DNA of 47,610 nucleotides. It comes from Stramenopiles sp. TOSAG23-6 (lineage: Eukaryota; Sar). The translations under genes and the position numbers were made by a program. The notes beneath the pieces are model-generated. The model was not told the DNA's origin. It saw only the letters and a program-made list of their open reading frames with translations, and searched no databases. Positions 31,337 to 39,915 of this stretch are shown here, piece after piece; the stretch's first letter is position 1, and each line of letters begins with the position of its first letter. The stretch lies in assembly GCA_900128565.1 (NCBI GenBank), contig LT635926.1:1-47610 (forward strand). Reading direction: 5' to 3'.

Positions 31337-31715
31337 GCTCCAAGTATTGTACTTTACAAAATATATTGTACGATGATAGAGTATGCAACAAAAATAGGGT
31401 TATTTACAATACTGCCTTCTCAAAGAGTTATAAACAAATCAATTACAACTATATACACTGAGGTTGCTTTTTATTGAGAGAGTTTTTACTTTATTATCGA
31501 TTTCTCACACACGCGTCTTCTTTCTGTTGTTGTGATGGAGTCAGCGAATGCTCCAATATATAACTGCTTTGAAGCACCAAAATGGTACAAATATTCGTAC
31601 CTAAGCTAAAAGAAAAAAGTCGGCATCAACGATGAAACATGCAAGACTTTATGTATTACGTAATAGTACAGTAGGAAGTCCATTATCAGTACAGTAGAAA
31701 GAGTTTCATTTCAAT
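31337..31715. other. Divergent promoter region, TRMT2A / MYND gene
   Basis: No gene recognised. It contains CGTACCTAAGCTAAAA at about 31593, which resembles the core of the intron family but without the other parts, and a short repeat (AGTACAGTAG) at 31667-31697. Confidence 0.4.
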
Positions 31716-32681
31716 ATGGATCCAAATATAGTAAACACCCGCCTTCAGCTCTCACCCGGCAATTTGGTATGGATACAAGAAGAACATTTGCAATATGACT
31801 TATCTCCTCAAAAGAAGGTGAAACGCCGCACTACACCACTTTCACACTCCAAAGTCACAAACTCTAGTTCATTTTCAACCTCGACAGAGCGGAGCAAAGA
31901 TGAAGAAATATGTAATAAAGCAGCATTACATGATGCAGAATTGAAAATGAAACAAATGCAAGTAAATAGTGTTAATTCAGATTCTGTATCAAAGAAGATA
32001 TCAACTGGTACCGCGAACTTGAAAAAGTCAGAAAAAACAAAGTTTACAGTTGAGAAGTGTCAGAATGCGTTTTGTCAAAAAATGTCGTCACCAGAAACGC
32101 AGTTTTCACGTTGCGCTGGCTGCAAATCAGCATATTGTAGTCGTCAGTGTCAACTAGTTGACTGGAAATCAACACATAAGAAAATGTGCTCTCAATTATC
32201 ACAGTTAAAAACTGGTATAGCTGATCTAAATGTTCGCAAAATTGTTGGAAAGTGGCTAATAGCGACGAGATTATATTTGTGCCCGTTTGCTGTTCACCAA
32301 TACAAAAAACGAGGATGTGGTTTTATGTTTGTACAAAGTGAAAATACTCTTCTCGAGTTGTTTTATAATTCTCCTGTGAATTCAAGAGGATTTCGGTTGA
32401 ATAGAAGATTTTTCATTCATTATCTGACAGTTGAGGAATGGAAAAAAAGATGTGTTCAAAATTTTGAGTTCAGTTTAATTACTTCAGCTTTAGTTAAAGA
32501 GGTATCAACAAAGGATTTAAAAGTAGATGAAAAATTAACTATTGTTGTATTGCTTAGATGTGGTCGGCTTGTAGTCGTGCGTATGCCTCTTGTCCCTGAT
32601 TATAGAATATGTGAAAAATTATGCAGCACTGGTGGTGAATCTGTTGAAAGTGACATGCTTCAGCTTAATTTGGATGAATAA
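31716..32681 (+). CDS. MYND zinc finger protein
   Basis: 321-residue single-exon protein. Residues about 110-155 form a MYND-type zinc finger (CQNAFC...CAGCKSAYCSRQCQ...HKKMC) with all Cys/His positions present. The N-terminal 100 residues are Ser/Lys-rich and likely disordered. The C-terminal 160 residues contain an alpha/beta-looking region without a recognised family (FMFVQSENTLLELF, LTIVVLLRCGRLVVVRMPLV). MYND fingers bind proline-rich peptides; the partner cannot be inferred. No SET motifs are seen, so it is not an SMYD methyltransferase. Confidence 0.8.
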   Translation: MDPNIVNTRLQLSPGNLVWIQEEHLQYDLSPQKKVKRRTTPLSHSKVTNSSSFSTSTERSKDEEICNKAALHDAELKMKQMQVNSVNSDSVSKKISTGTANLKKSEKTKFTVEKCQNAFCQKMSSPETQFSRCAGCKSAYCSRQCQLVDWKSTHKKMCSQLSQLKTGIADLNVRKIVGKWLIATRLYLCPFAVHQYKKRGCGFMFVQSENTLLELFYNSPVNSRGFRLNRRFFIHYLTVEEWKKRCVQNFEFSLITSALVKEVSTKDLKVDEKLTIVVLLRCGRLVVVRMPLVPDYRICEKLCSTGGESVESDMLQLNLDE

Positions 32682-32860
32682 TTGGTTAATCTGTTTATAA
32701 TTACAATTGTATTGGTGATTCAAACTGTAGATTTTTTATTGAAGTATCTGAAACGTTTATGAAATATTTTTTATTTCTTAGCATATAAATAGTCTAAATT
32801 GTAGTATTATTTTTGTTAAAAACATCACAAAACCTAATTTCTGTGAAAAAAAAACCCATT

Positions 32861-34297
32861 TCATTGAAATAATTTAACCAATTTGTTATACCTTGACTTT
32901 GAAAGTTCTCCAACACACGCAAAAGAAGGTGATGATTTCAACATTTCTGTTGCAACACGTTTTACGTCAGCAGGTTGAACAGCCTCAATATCAGCTACTT
33001 CACCAGACAATCCTGTTGCTTTACCTTTTAAACTGACTTGAGTAGCCAAAAGCTCAGCGTATTTAGAGTTGGAGTCAATCTTTGAAAGTATTTGACTCTT
33101 AAGTCGTCCTTTTGCTGCTGTAATTTCATCGGCACCACAATTGACCGATTTACGAATTTCTTCTGTAAGTTGCTGAAAGCATGCATCGGGGGTTTCTCCT
33201 GTTACACCTTTTGCAGTCACTGTCAATAAACCTGAATCATTATACATTTTCAAAGAGGAAGAAGCAGATGAAAATGAAGTAGGTTTTTTTTCACTCGAAA
33301 ATAACCTTCCAAATATTGAGGAACTGAAACCACCAATACGACCAACAGAACGAGAAGTCACGTGGGAACCATGTCCAAGTGCTTCTGCAAAAACAGCAGC
33401 AGTTGCAGAATCTTTACTTTTTTTTGACGGTGCTTTCAAAGCAATACCGACGTATTTTTCACCCGATGAAGATATTTTTCTTTCTTCGCCACCAACATAC
33501 TCTGCTGGTATTTGTTTCGATGCATCACATGGTTGGAGATTACCAAGACTTTCTTCTGCAAGACGAACAAGTTCTGAATGATTGACGTTGACTGCTGATA
33601 CAACCAAGTTTTTTGGAACAAAATGAGAGTCAACAAAATCTCTAAGCAATTCTGGGGTGTAGGTGCTTTGCTTATTTGAGTAGAGAGACTGTCCTAGTGT
33701 CTCGGAATCGTAATAAGCAGCTGCGTGAAGCGCTTCATTGACCATAGTTTTCCCATCAGCAGCAACTTCACAGTTTACTGTTCCACTGACCAAAGATCTT
33801 TCAGAAATTTCCCATGACTTGAAAGCTGGTAAAGTCGCAGTTTCCATTAAAGCATCAAAAACAGTGTCAATTTTTGTGCGTAAGCAATCTGCGGTGTAAT
33901 GGATTGATTCACGATGGTGATCTACATTTACCTTTGCTCCAGCATCCTCAATATCACGCATAATTCGTAACGACGAACGGTTTTTTGTGCTTTGGAAAGC
34001 CATGCGAGATAAAACGTGACATACACCACTTGTTGTTTCGTCTTCGTCACGTGTTCCAACACCAACATGTAGTAGTAAGCTAGAAGACAGACCATGTAGA
34101 TCCCGAGATACAACTTTCACACCATTTTTTAGTGTTGTCAGCTGCACAGATTCCACGGCAGGGTGGCTCGTGTTTTGCGATAGAGGAACTCCAGGGAACT
34201 CTTCATCTAGTGGATAAGCCTGTGCTGACGAAAAATTTCGACATGAGTTTGCTGTCGTCAATCTTCGGAAATGTGAAACAGAAGTACGTAACGCCAT
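32861..34297 (-). CDS. Mitochondrial M16-family protein, complex III core 2 / alpha-MPP type
   Basis: 478 residues from the ATG at 34297 (MALRTSVSHFRRL); the frame runs open upstream but through undetermined bases. The N-terminus is an Arg/Ser/Thr-rich mitochondrial presequence (SHFRRLTTANSCRNFSS). The body has the two M16 halves: TLKNGVKVVSRDLHG start, VGVGTRDED, then the region where active peptidases carry HxxEH. Here that region reads SGVCHVLSRMAF, so the zinc site is lost. The C-terminal half contains GRIGGFSSSIFGRLF in place of a clear glycine-rich loop. This points to the non-catalytic core protein 2 (UQCRC2) of the cytochrome bc1 complex rather than beta-MPP; alpha-MPP is the alternative. 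Confidence 0.8.
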   Translation of the reverse strand: MALRTSVSHFRRLTTANSCRNFSSAQAYPLDEEFPGVPLSQNTSHPAVESVQLTTLKNGVKVVSRDLHGLSSSLLLHVGVGTRDEDETTSGVCHVLSRMAFQSTKNRSSLRIMRDIEDAGAKVNVDHHRESIHYTADCLRTKIDTVFDALMETATLPAFKSWEISERSLVSGTVNCEVAADGKTMVNEALHAAAYYDSETLGQSLYSNKQSTYTPELLRDFVDSHFVPKNLVVSAVNVNHSELVRLAEESLGNLQPCDASKQIPAEYVGGEERKISSSGEKYVGIALKAPSKKSKDSATAAVFAEALGHGSHVTSRSVGRIGGFSSSIFGRLFSSEKKPTSFSSASSSLKMYNDSGLLTVTAKGVTGETPDACFQQLTEEIRKSVNCGADEITAAKGRLKSQILSKIDSNSKYAELLATQVSLKGKATGLSGEVADIEAVQPADVKRVATEMLKSSPSFACVGELSKSRYNKLVKLFQ

Positions 34298-34597
34298 GAG
34301 TATAATACACAGGGAAATATAGAGACGCCTGTATGAAGAATAAAACCTTGCGTGCTTCTTTTTGTTCAATAAACTTGTATCAATAATTAAATCATGAAAG
34401 TTGAGTGAGTCATGCCGCATGACTCGCGNCTNCACAACGTCTGCGTGACACGTGTCAATCGCAAATCGATTTTTTTAAGATGTCATCGTGTCACTACTCT
34501 ATATAAATTGGCATAGTATTAATTAATAGTATTCATAATTGTGCATGTTCTACTTGTAAATCTCTATTTTTTTTGTATTGAATTTATTTCATTAACA
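34298..34597. other. Divergent region between the M16 gene and the transporter gene
   Basis: Contains undetermined bases near 34429-34432 and CACGTGTCA-type palindromic sequence at 34449-34458. No gene recognised. Confidence 0.35.
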
Positions 34598-35728
34598 ATG
34601 CCAAATTTAAAACTGCAGCCAGATTTACGCCGAGTGTCCTTTGATAGTCCAAAGTACACCTCAGTACAAGGTAGTGAAATTGAATCTCTGGAAGTACCCG
34701 GAGAAAACAGTTTAGTACTTGCTCCTGAAAGAAATGAGGCATTGAAAGATTCATCAGATTATAAGAAAATAAGTTTATCCATCTTGTTTCTATTATTTGG
34801 TTGTTTAGAGCTAGTATTGAAGCGATGGTTATTTCTCCATAAATTCCATTTTCCGGTTTTTACAGCTTTTGTAACTCAATTATTTTGCTCTTTTGCTTTA
34901 TTATCTGGTCTTTTACTTCAACTTTGGAAATTTTCTCCTGAACGTAAAGAGCCATTTTTTACTGATTCTTCTTTATGCTGTAAGTTACTGGGATTAATGT
35001 TGCTACATGGTGGAAACGTCACATTAGATTTGGTTGGGTTGATGGAAATGCCAGCTGCTGTTGTTAAAGTAATCCGAACACCTAAACCTCTTTATACCGA
35101 CTTACTCACGTGGGCATTTTATGGAGTTCGTAGTACTAGGAATCAATGGTGTGCAATGATTTTAACATTATTTGGTGCCATATGCACAATTGCTAAAAAC
35201 CCACATGTTACAATCCTTGGTTTAATATCAGTGTCTGTTGCAGCTGTGTTTTCAGCTGGTCATTTTGTATTAGCAGCGTCAGTTATGAATGTTTTATTTT
35301 TTTTTCAAATTCGAATTTATTTTTCATACGAAATTTTGTACCTAAGGATTTTTTTTTTTTTTTTTGAAATATTTTTCTAAAATACATGAATGATAATGGT
35401 GTAGACCCTTTGTCTCTCATGCTATTACTCAGTGCCCCATTAACTATATTTTTAATACCGATTGTTTCATATGTAGATGGATTTACAAATGTAATTGAAT
35501 TTTGTGATCAACCCGGGGAAATGTATGTATGTTTTTTTTTTTCAATTGTTTTGTCTACATTTTTTTTTTCAATTGTTTTGTCTACATTTTTTTTCTAACA
35601 AAATTAAAAATGCTTTTTTGAAATATTTTCATACAATGTATAATGTTTTATCAGCTTTACTTCCAGCGTCAATTATATCATTTTTTCATAGTATTTTAGG
35701 TTGGTATCTAATTAAGTGGACGACACCG
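34598..35728 (+). CDS. DMT/TPT-type (SLC35-like) transporter, three exons, 3' part missing
   Basis: Exons 34598-35290, 35392-35526 and 35642-35728 keep one frame over 915 nt (305 residues) and then run into I8. The start at 34598 (aacaATGcc) is preferred over an in-frame ATG at 34541. A polar N-terminal tail of about 60 residues is followed by about eight membrane helices with TPT/nucleotide-sugar transporter features (LLHGGNVTLDLVGLMEMPAAVVKVIRT cut into LMEMPAAVVKVIRTPKPLY; SVSVAAVFSAGHFVLAAS; SALLPASIISFFHSILGWY). The frame reaches IKWTTP, where the family normally needs about 50-60 further residues with the last two helices. In the I8-spliced frame only eight more codons follow before TAG (35847). 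I regard the gene as truncated or chimeric at I8. Confidence 0.7.
35291..35391 (+). other. Intron-like family element I6
   Basis: 101 nt in the register that starts GTTTTATT. Core CATACGAAATTTTG then TACCTAAGGATTTT (CTAAG instead of CTAAC). The end TTTTTCTAAAATACAT is followed by GAAT. Both flanks read ATGAAT, a six-base duplication, so the element can equally be placed 6 nt upstream. Excision joins ASVMN to DNGVDP in frame. Confidence 0.83.
35527..35641 (+). other. Intron-like family element I7, diverged, with internal duplication
   Basis: 115 nt. It starts GTATGTTTTTTT, holds two tandem copies of a unit ending CAATTGTTTTGTCTACA, then TTCTAACAAAATT, and ends GAAATATTTTCATACAATGTAT. The palindromic core is missing. 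Both flanks read AATGTAT (seven bases). Excision is in frame (GEMY then NVLSALL). Confidence 0.78.
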
Positions 35729-35823
35729 GTACGTTTTCATTTCAATTTCAATTTCAATTTTTTTTTTCGTACGAAATTTTGTACCTAACGATTTTAATTT
35801 TTGAAATATTTTTCATAATGAAT
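35729..35823 (+). other. Intron-like family element I8 at a frame break
   Basis: 95 nt. GTACGTTTTCATTTCAATTTC start, perfect core TTTCGTACGAAATTTTG then TACCTAACGATTTT, end AATATTTTTCATAATGAAT. Before it lies the transporter frame at phase 0; after it, the PA-domain frame needs an upstream exon of phase 1. The element therefore does not join the two frames with the boundaries that work elsewhere. Confidence 0.75.
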
Positions 35824-37186
35824 GTAGCCCTTTGCTTAATACTTCTGTAGGGTTAGGGTTAGAGGATTCTGTACCTAACACAAATAAAGATGACACAGCA
35901 TATGTATGTTTAGAAGGAGATGGTATCAATAATGACAATCCACCTTGTTTATCATGTACGTTTTCATTGTGAATATCAAATGTATTTTTGTTTTCATAGT
36001 AAATTTTGTACCTAACGATTTAAAAAAAATACTTTTTCACAATACATCAAGTATCAAAGGTAAAGCCGTTATTATGCTACGTGGCTCTTGTGACTTTTCT
36101 ACTAAAGTAAAACATGCTGAACAAGCTGGTGCTGCAGCAGTTATTGTTGGTAATTATAGAAAAGATGTAAATGAAGGCAAAATTAAATCTTATTTTAGTC
36201 GGTATACTACAACATACAAAACAACAACTGATATTATTAGTCATGAAAAAACTGATAATGATTTTCAAAGTATTTATGGTGATGAGACTGTACGTATGAG
36301 TAGTGATGATATTATTAGTATGAGCCGTGATTTTAGTGATACAACTGAAATCCGAATGTACGTGTATATCATTTTAATTTTCATTTTAAGTTTGTTTTCG
36401 TACGTAATTTTGTACCTAACAATTTTTGAATTTTTGAAATATTTTTTCACAAAACATTCCTTCAATATTTTTGTCTCTCAATGATTTTCGTACTTTTCTT
36501 TATCAATTAAATGAACAATATAGAGCGAAAAGTTCAGATATACATTCAAATGTATCAAACGATACACGCGAAATTCATGTAAAATTTCATGGAAAATTAC
36601 ATCAAACAAAGCACAAAGGACTTCATTTTAGAGATTTAGGTTTACATGTACGTTTTCATCATGAATTTCAAAAAAAAATCATTCTCTCTCTCTCTCTCGC
36701 TGTCTCTCTCTCTCTCTCTCTCGCTGTCTCTTGCTTCCTCCACTGCCCATGTCTAAATTCTCGCGCTCTCTCTCTTCTCTCTTACTTCGTCTCTCTCTCT
36801 CTCTCTCTNTCTTGCTATCACTCTCTCTATTCCTCTTCTCTGTCCGTGTCTCAAGTTTTTTTTTCGTACCAAAATTTGTACCTAACGAATTTTTTGTACG
36901 CAAAAAAAAATATTTTTTCACAATGCATCCTTTTGTACAAGTTAGTAATGCTAAAGTCAAAATTTCAAATGTCAAGAAAATTGATATTAATAATAGTAGT
37001 ATTAGAAATATGCCAACTCCAATGAATCAAGCTTTTTCTGAAAGTAAACTTGAATGTGTTTTGTCTTCAATTTCACATTTGAAAAAAAAAGATAAAATAT
37101 CTCAAGATGAAGAAATTATTGATGAAAATTCAAGTCGTCAAAAAGTTCTGATTAGTAACGTTCAAATATGTAGAAATAAGAATTAA
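35824..37186 (+). CDS. PA (protease-associated) domain protein, 5' end missing, four exons
   Basis: Exons 35824-35955, 36048-36357, 36458-36647 and 36929-37186 read in one frame for 295 residues to TAA. The first recognisable residues, ECSPLLN, match the usual CSPL entry of PA domains; then KGKAVIMLRGSCDFSTKVKHAEQAGAAAVIVGN and, across I10, the IPSIFLS strand. All are typical of PA domains in subtilases, SPPL and vacuolar sorting receptors. The rest is Lys/Ser/Asn-rich without a known domain. A signal peptide and start codon are absent because the frame begins directly after I8. The stretch GTAGGGTTAGGGTTAGAG (35846-35863) encodes VGLGLE and equals the telomere-type repeat. It may be read in a protein that lost its N-terminal exon. 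Confidence 0.6.
35956..36047 (+). other. Intron-like family element I9
   Basis: 92 nt. GTACGTTTTCATTGTGAATA start; core variant CATAGTAAATTTTG then TACCTAACGATTT; end TACTTTTTCACAATACAT. CAT is on both flanks. Excision gives CLSS then SIKGKAV in frame, keeping the GK position of the PA domain. A downstream AG that keeps frame would delete it. Confidence 0.9.
36358..36457 (+). other. Intron-like family element I10
   Basis: 100 nt. GTACGTGTATATCATTTT start; core TTTCGTACGTAATTTTG then TACCTAACAATTTTT; end TATTTTTTCACAAAACAT. Excision joins TEIR to IPSIFLSLND, which is the expected PA-domain strand. No AG is available for 60 nt downstream, so the non-AG 3' boundary is well supported here. Confidence 0.92.
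36648..36928 (+). other. Intron-like family element I11, expanded by a CT microsatellite
   Basis: 281 nt, the longest copy. GTACGTTTTCATCATGAATTTC start; about 165 nt of (CT)n/(TCTCTG) repeats with one undetermined base; then TTTCGTACCAAAATTTG, TACCTAACGAATTT and the end TATTTTTTCACAATGCAT. CAT is on both flanks. Excision is in frame (LGLH then PFVQVSN). Confidence 0.88.
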
Positions 37187-37290
37187 ATAAGTTAAAATTT
37201 AATATAAAAAATAGTATTTATAGTAAAATGAATCATTATTTAGGTATATAGTATTTACATGATATATATATATATACAATATATATACCA

Positions 37291-38241
37291 TTATAAAAAG
37301 TAAAGTGAATCATTTTGAACGTCAATTCTTAATTTTGATACTAAATGTAAACCCAATTGCATTGTAAGTAAAGTATGTGCTCCACCAAAAATATCTGTAA
37401 ATGTTCTTTTTAATGCTCCAGTATGTTCCAATGCTTTAGACAATAGCATTGAATCAGCACATAGATCAATGACACTTTCTAGAGTAACCAATAATTCGAA
37501 TCTTTTCTGAATATCTTTATTTCCTACTGTTACCCGGATCACATGCAAGGCTTCACGAGCAGGAATCGACGGAGCTGCATCCCAGATACAACATTCCATC
37601 AAAACATTTCCTTCAAACACTTTAGTATCCATAAAAAGAAGTGCTTTATCTAATGCATTGATTCTTTGAGTATGTGAGGTTGATGTTTGAGGTCTACTGA
37701 GATTTTGTTTTTCATCAAATTGTGACTTGAGTATTTTTTTTCCAAGTTCTTTTTGACGCCTTGCCGTCCTTGCTCGACGAATATGTGCATATCTTGATGT
37801 TTTTTCGACATTTTTCCTGTTTGCTTTGTGTTGTAATAAAAGAAGAGAATGATCAACGTCAAATGATGGTACAGTCTTTTGTAAACGATCAAGCAGAGCT
37901 TCATTTTGTGTCATTATTTTTAACATTCGCTTCTTTCGGTTGATACGATTAAGACTTAAAAGTTTGGCTCTAGTCGTCTGGTTTGGTGTACGCATTCGTT
38001 CTTGCATTATACCTGCCATTTTATCTAATAACATTCGATTACTCTTGTCTATTTGTTGAAACCTTTCTTCTCTAGCTTGTCTACCTTTGGCATCATTTCG
38101 ACGGTGAAATCTTGGAGCACTAGTATCTATGGAAGCCTTGATATTACGAATCCTTTCTAATTCAACACGACGCTTACGACGTCGTATACGTTCATCTAAA
38201 AGACGATTGCATGATAATCGACCAACGGGTGCCGCTGACAT
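37291..38241 (-). CDS. CFAP97/hemingway-like ciliary protein
   Basis: 316-residue single-exon protein. The N-terminal 190 residues are strongly basic and helical with CFAP97-type segments (KSNRMLLDKMAGIM; LNRINRKKRMLKIMTQNEALLDRLQKTVPSFDVD cut as NRINRKKRMLKIMTQNEALL and LQKTVPSFDVD). The ending ..L..I....P.Y/F... is the pattern of the KIAA1430/hemingway family. The C-terminal 110 residues (EGNVLMECCIWDAAPS...FELLVTLESVIDLCADS) are more globular and not recognised. The family is linked to cilia and flagella, which fits TPGS1 in the same window. The assignment is by motif only. Confidence 0.55.
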   Translation of the reverse strand: MSAAPVGRLSCNRLLDERIRRRKRRVELERIRNIKASIDTSAPRFHRRNDAKGRQAREERFQQIDKSNRMLLDKMAGIMQERMRTPNQTTRAKLLSLNRINRKKRMLKIMTQNEALLDRLQKTVPSFDVDHSLLLLQHKANRKNVEKTSRYAHIRRARTARRQKELGKKILKSQFDEKQNLSRPQTSTSHTQRINALDKALLFMDTKVFEGNVLMECCIWDAAPSIPAREALHVIRVTVGNKDIQKRFELLVTLESVIDLCADSMLLSKALEHTGALKRTFTDIFGGAHTLLTMQLGLHLVSKLRIDVQNDSLYFL

Positions 38242-38682
38242 GGTCTAAAACCAATGAAATATTATAATATAGAAAGATTTACAAGTTGATGTGATGTGGT
38301 ATCTAAAGTATAAATACGGTTACAAAAATTGACTAGTATCACCACGGTATTTCGTGTTTTGTCCAAAGATAAGCTCAAAAATTAAATTTCATAAAAAAAA
38401 CAAAAAGAATACGATTTCTGATATACTTTGTTTATTTTCGAGACTTTTTTCTTTTTTACATTTCTTTTCTTCTTCCATGTTAACCAGTATACAAAGTAAT
38501 GATAATCGGCATTATAAATTCAATAAAATATTATAGCTTTATATTCAAGAAGAAATTACACAATCAATCTAGGCTGCCATAATTAACAATATTATGCAAA
38601 CGATTAATTTATAACTGCTTCTGCCATTCGCATTATTTGATGTTGTTTCTTTGCAATCGGGCTAAAGCATAAAGTTGTGGGT
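38242..38682. other. Intergenic region
   Basis: Between the CFAP97-like start and the stop of the DUF4116 gene (both minus). AT-rich, with no coding or RNA feature recognised. Confidence 0.4.
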
Positions 38683-39915
38683 TCAGGGAAATGTCAGAAC
38701 AATTTCTAAATTATTCTTCAATTCATCTGAAGCATGCTGCAAAGCAAAACCACGATTTTTCACTGCTGCCATAACAATTTTCACTGCTGCCATAACAACT
38801 TCAAAGGTATTCTTCATTTCATCTGAAGCAAACCTCCAAACCATGCTACACTTTTTCGTTTTCAATGCTGTCATAACAATTTCTAAATTATTCTTCAATT
38901 CATCTGAAGCATGGTACCAAGCACCGCCATCATTTTTCACTGCTGCCATAACAACTTTAAAGTTATTCTTCATTTCATCTGAAGCATACTCCAAATTATT
39001 ACCATTCGTTTTCAATGCTGCCATAACAATTTCTAAATTATTCTTCAATTCATCTGAAGCATACCTCAAATTATTGAACTCACATTTGTAAAGATTGCCC
39101 CTAGTTTTCACTGCTGCCATAACAACTTTAAAGTTATTCTTCATTTCATCTGAAGCATCCCCCAAACTAAACACGTCACTTCTGAAACCTCTCAATAAAA
39201 ATGCCTCATTATCTTTCAGAGAATTTGGAGCAAATTGTAGAAAAGATGTATTTGCGCTCACTGATAAATCAAAGATAAACTGTCTATCATTTCTCATTTC
39301 TTCAGAAAGAAAGTCCGAAATTACGCCAGAAAACCAGTCTGCCGTGTCTGCTGCATAATCGCTGTCGATAGATACTACAGTTCGTCCTACCAAGAGTATG
39401 AAGTTTTTATCTTTGAAAAGTGTATCTGATTGACTTAACTTGTCAAACCAACATTGCCTTACCTTGTCAAACCAAGGTAAGTCCCAGTCAGAGTAAGGTT
39501 CAAAATCTTCAGGTCCATCTAAGTTCAAAGTACCCTCCCACATTATATCGTCCGTAAAATCTTTCCAGTTTTCTGAATTGACTTCACTAAGTCTTGAGTA
39601 GCAGTATTTGCTGTAATCAATTCCAACTTTCATTAACTCTTGAAGTATCCATTCTTTTCGTTTAGTGACCCTGCTCACTTTTAGTTTCACCCATAAAGAT
39701 TCAAGTAAACTTAATTCAACGTTAAAGCACTTACCAACAACTGCAACAAAATCTTCATCATCTTCAGTAATATATTCAACAATTGAAAGAACAATAGCCA
39801 TAGGAATTATATTTTGCAGATTACTACAGGGCTTATTCGAAGATGTACTAGTACTATCANCTTTTNGCTTTATTCTGCGAGTACTAGTNTTTTGAGATGA
39901 ANTCTTTTTTGCCAT
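38683..39915 (-). CDS. DUF4116 repeat protein
   Basis: 410-residue single-exon protein. Four undetermined bases lie in its first 20 codons. The N-terminal 200 residues are helical without a known family. From about residue 205 there are 23-30 residue repeats of DUF4116 type, alternating between two forms: A, ASDEMKNNFKVVMAAVK, and B, ASDELKNNLEIVMTALK. The alternation A-B-A-B is visible over about 190 residues, and the nucleotide repeats are nearly identical, so the array expanded recently. A short extra duplication (VMAAVKIVMAAVK) lies at about 38760-38800. DUF4116 repeats are common in large protist and algal gene families; function unknown. The same repeat type occurs in the secreted protein at 42615-46056. 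Confidence 0.75.
   Translation of the reverse strand: MAKKXSSQXTSTRRIKXKXDSTSTSSNKPCSNLQNIIPMAIVLSIVEYITEDDEDFVAVVGKCFNVELSLLESLWVKLKVSRVTKRKEWILQELMKVGIDYSKYCYSRLSEVNSENWKDFTDDIMWEGTLNLDGPEDFEPYSDWDLPWFDKVRQCWFDKLSQSDTLFKDKNFILLVGRTVVSIDSDYAADTADWFSGVISDFLSEEMRNDRQFIFDLSVSANTSFLQFAPNSLKDNEAFLLRGFRSDVFSLGDASDEMKNNFKVVMAAVKTRGNLYKCEFNNLRYASDELKNNLEIVMAALKTNGNNLEYASDEMKNNFKVVMAAVKNDGGAWYHASDELKNNLEIVMTALKTKKCSMVWRFASDEMKNTFEVVMAAVKIVMAAVKNRGFALQHASDELKNNLEIVLTFP
38690..39180. repeat. Coding tandem repeats of the DUF4116 array
   Basis: About seven copies, spaced roughly 65-95 nt, of a segment containing TTCATCTGAAGCA on the plus strand, preceded alternately by AAATTATTCTTCAA or AAGTTATTCTTCA. 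This is the nucleotide basis of the alternating A/B protein repeats. Confidence 0.85.

Noticed and set aside
31590-31612. CGTACCTAAGCTAAAAG as an 18th family copy
   Set aside because: Only the core-like bases are present; no 5' block, no ACAT end, and it lies in an intergenic region.
35846-35863. Telomere-type repeat as a chromosome end or telomere junction
   Set aside because: Only about 2.5 units, embedded in an open reading frame, with genes continuing on both sides.
35868-35882. CTGTACCTAACACAAAT as a further core
   Set aside because: It is read through in the PA-domain frame (SVPNTNKDD), has no palindromic part and no usable 3' end.
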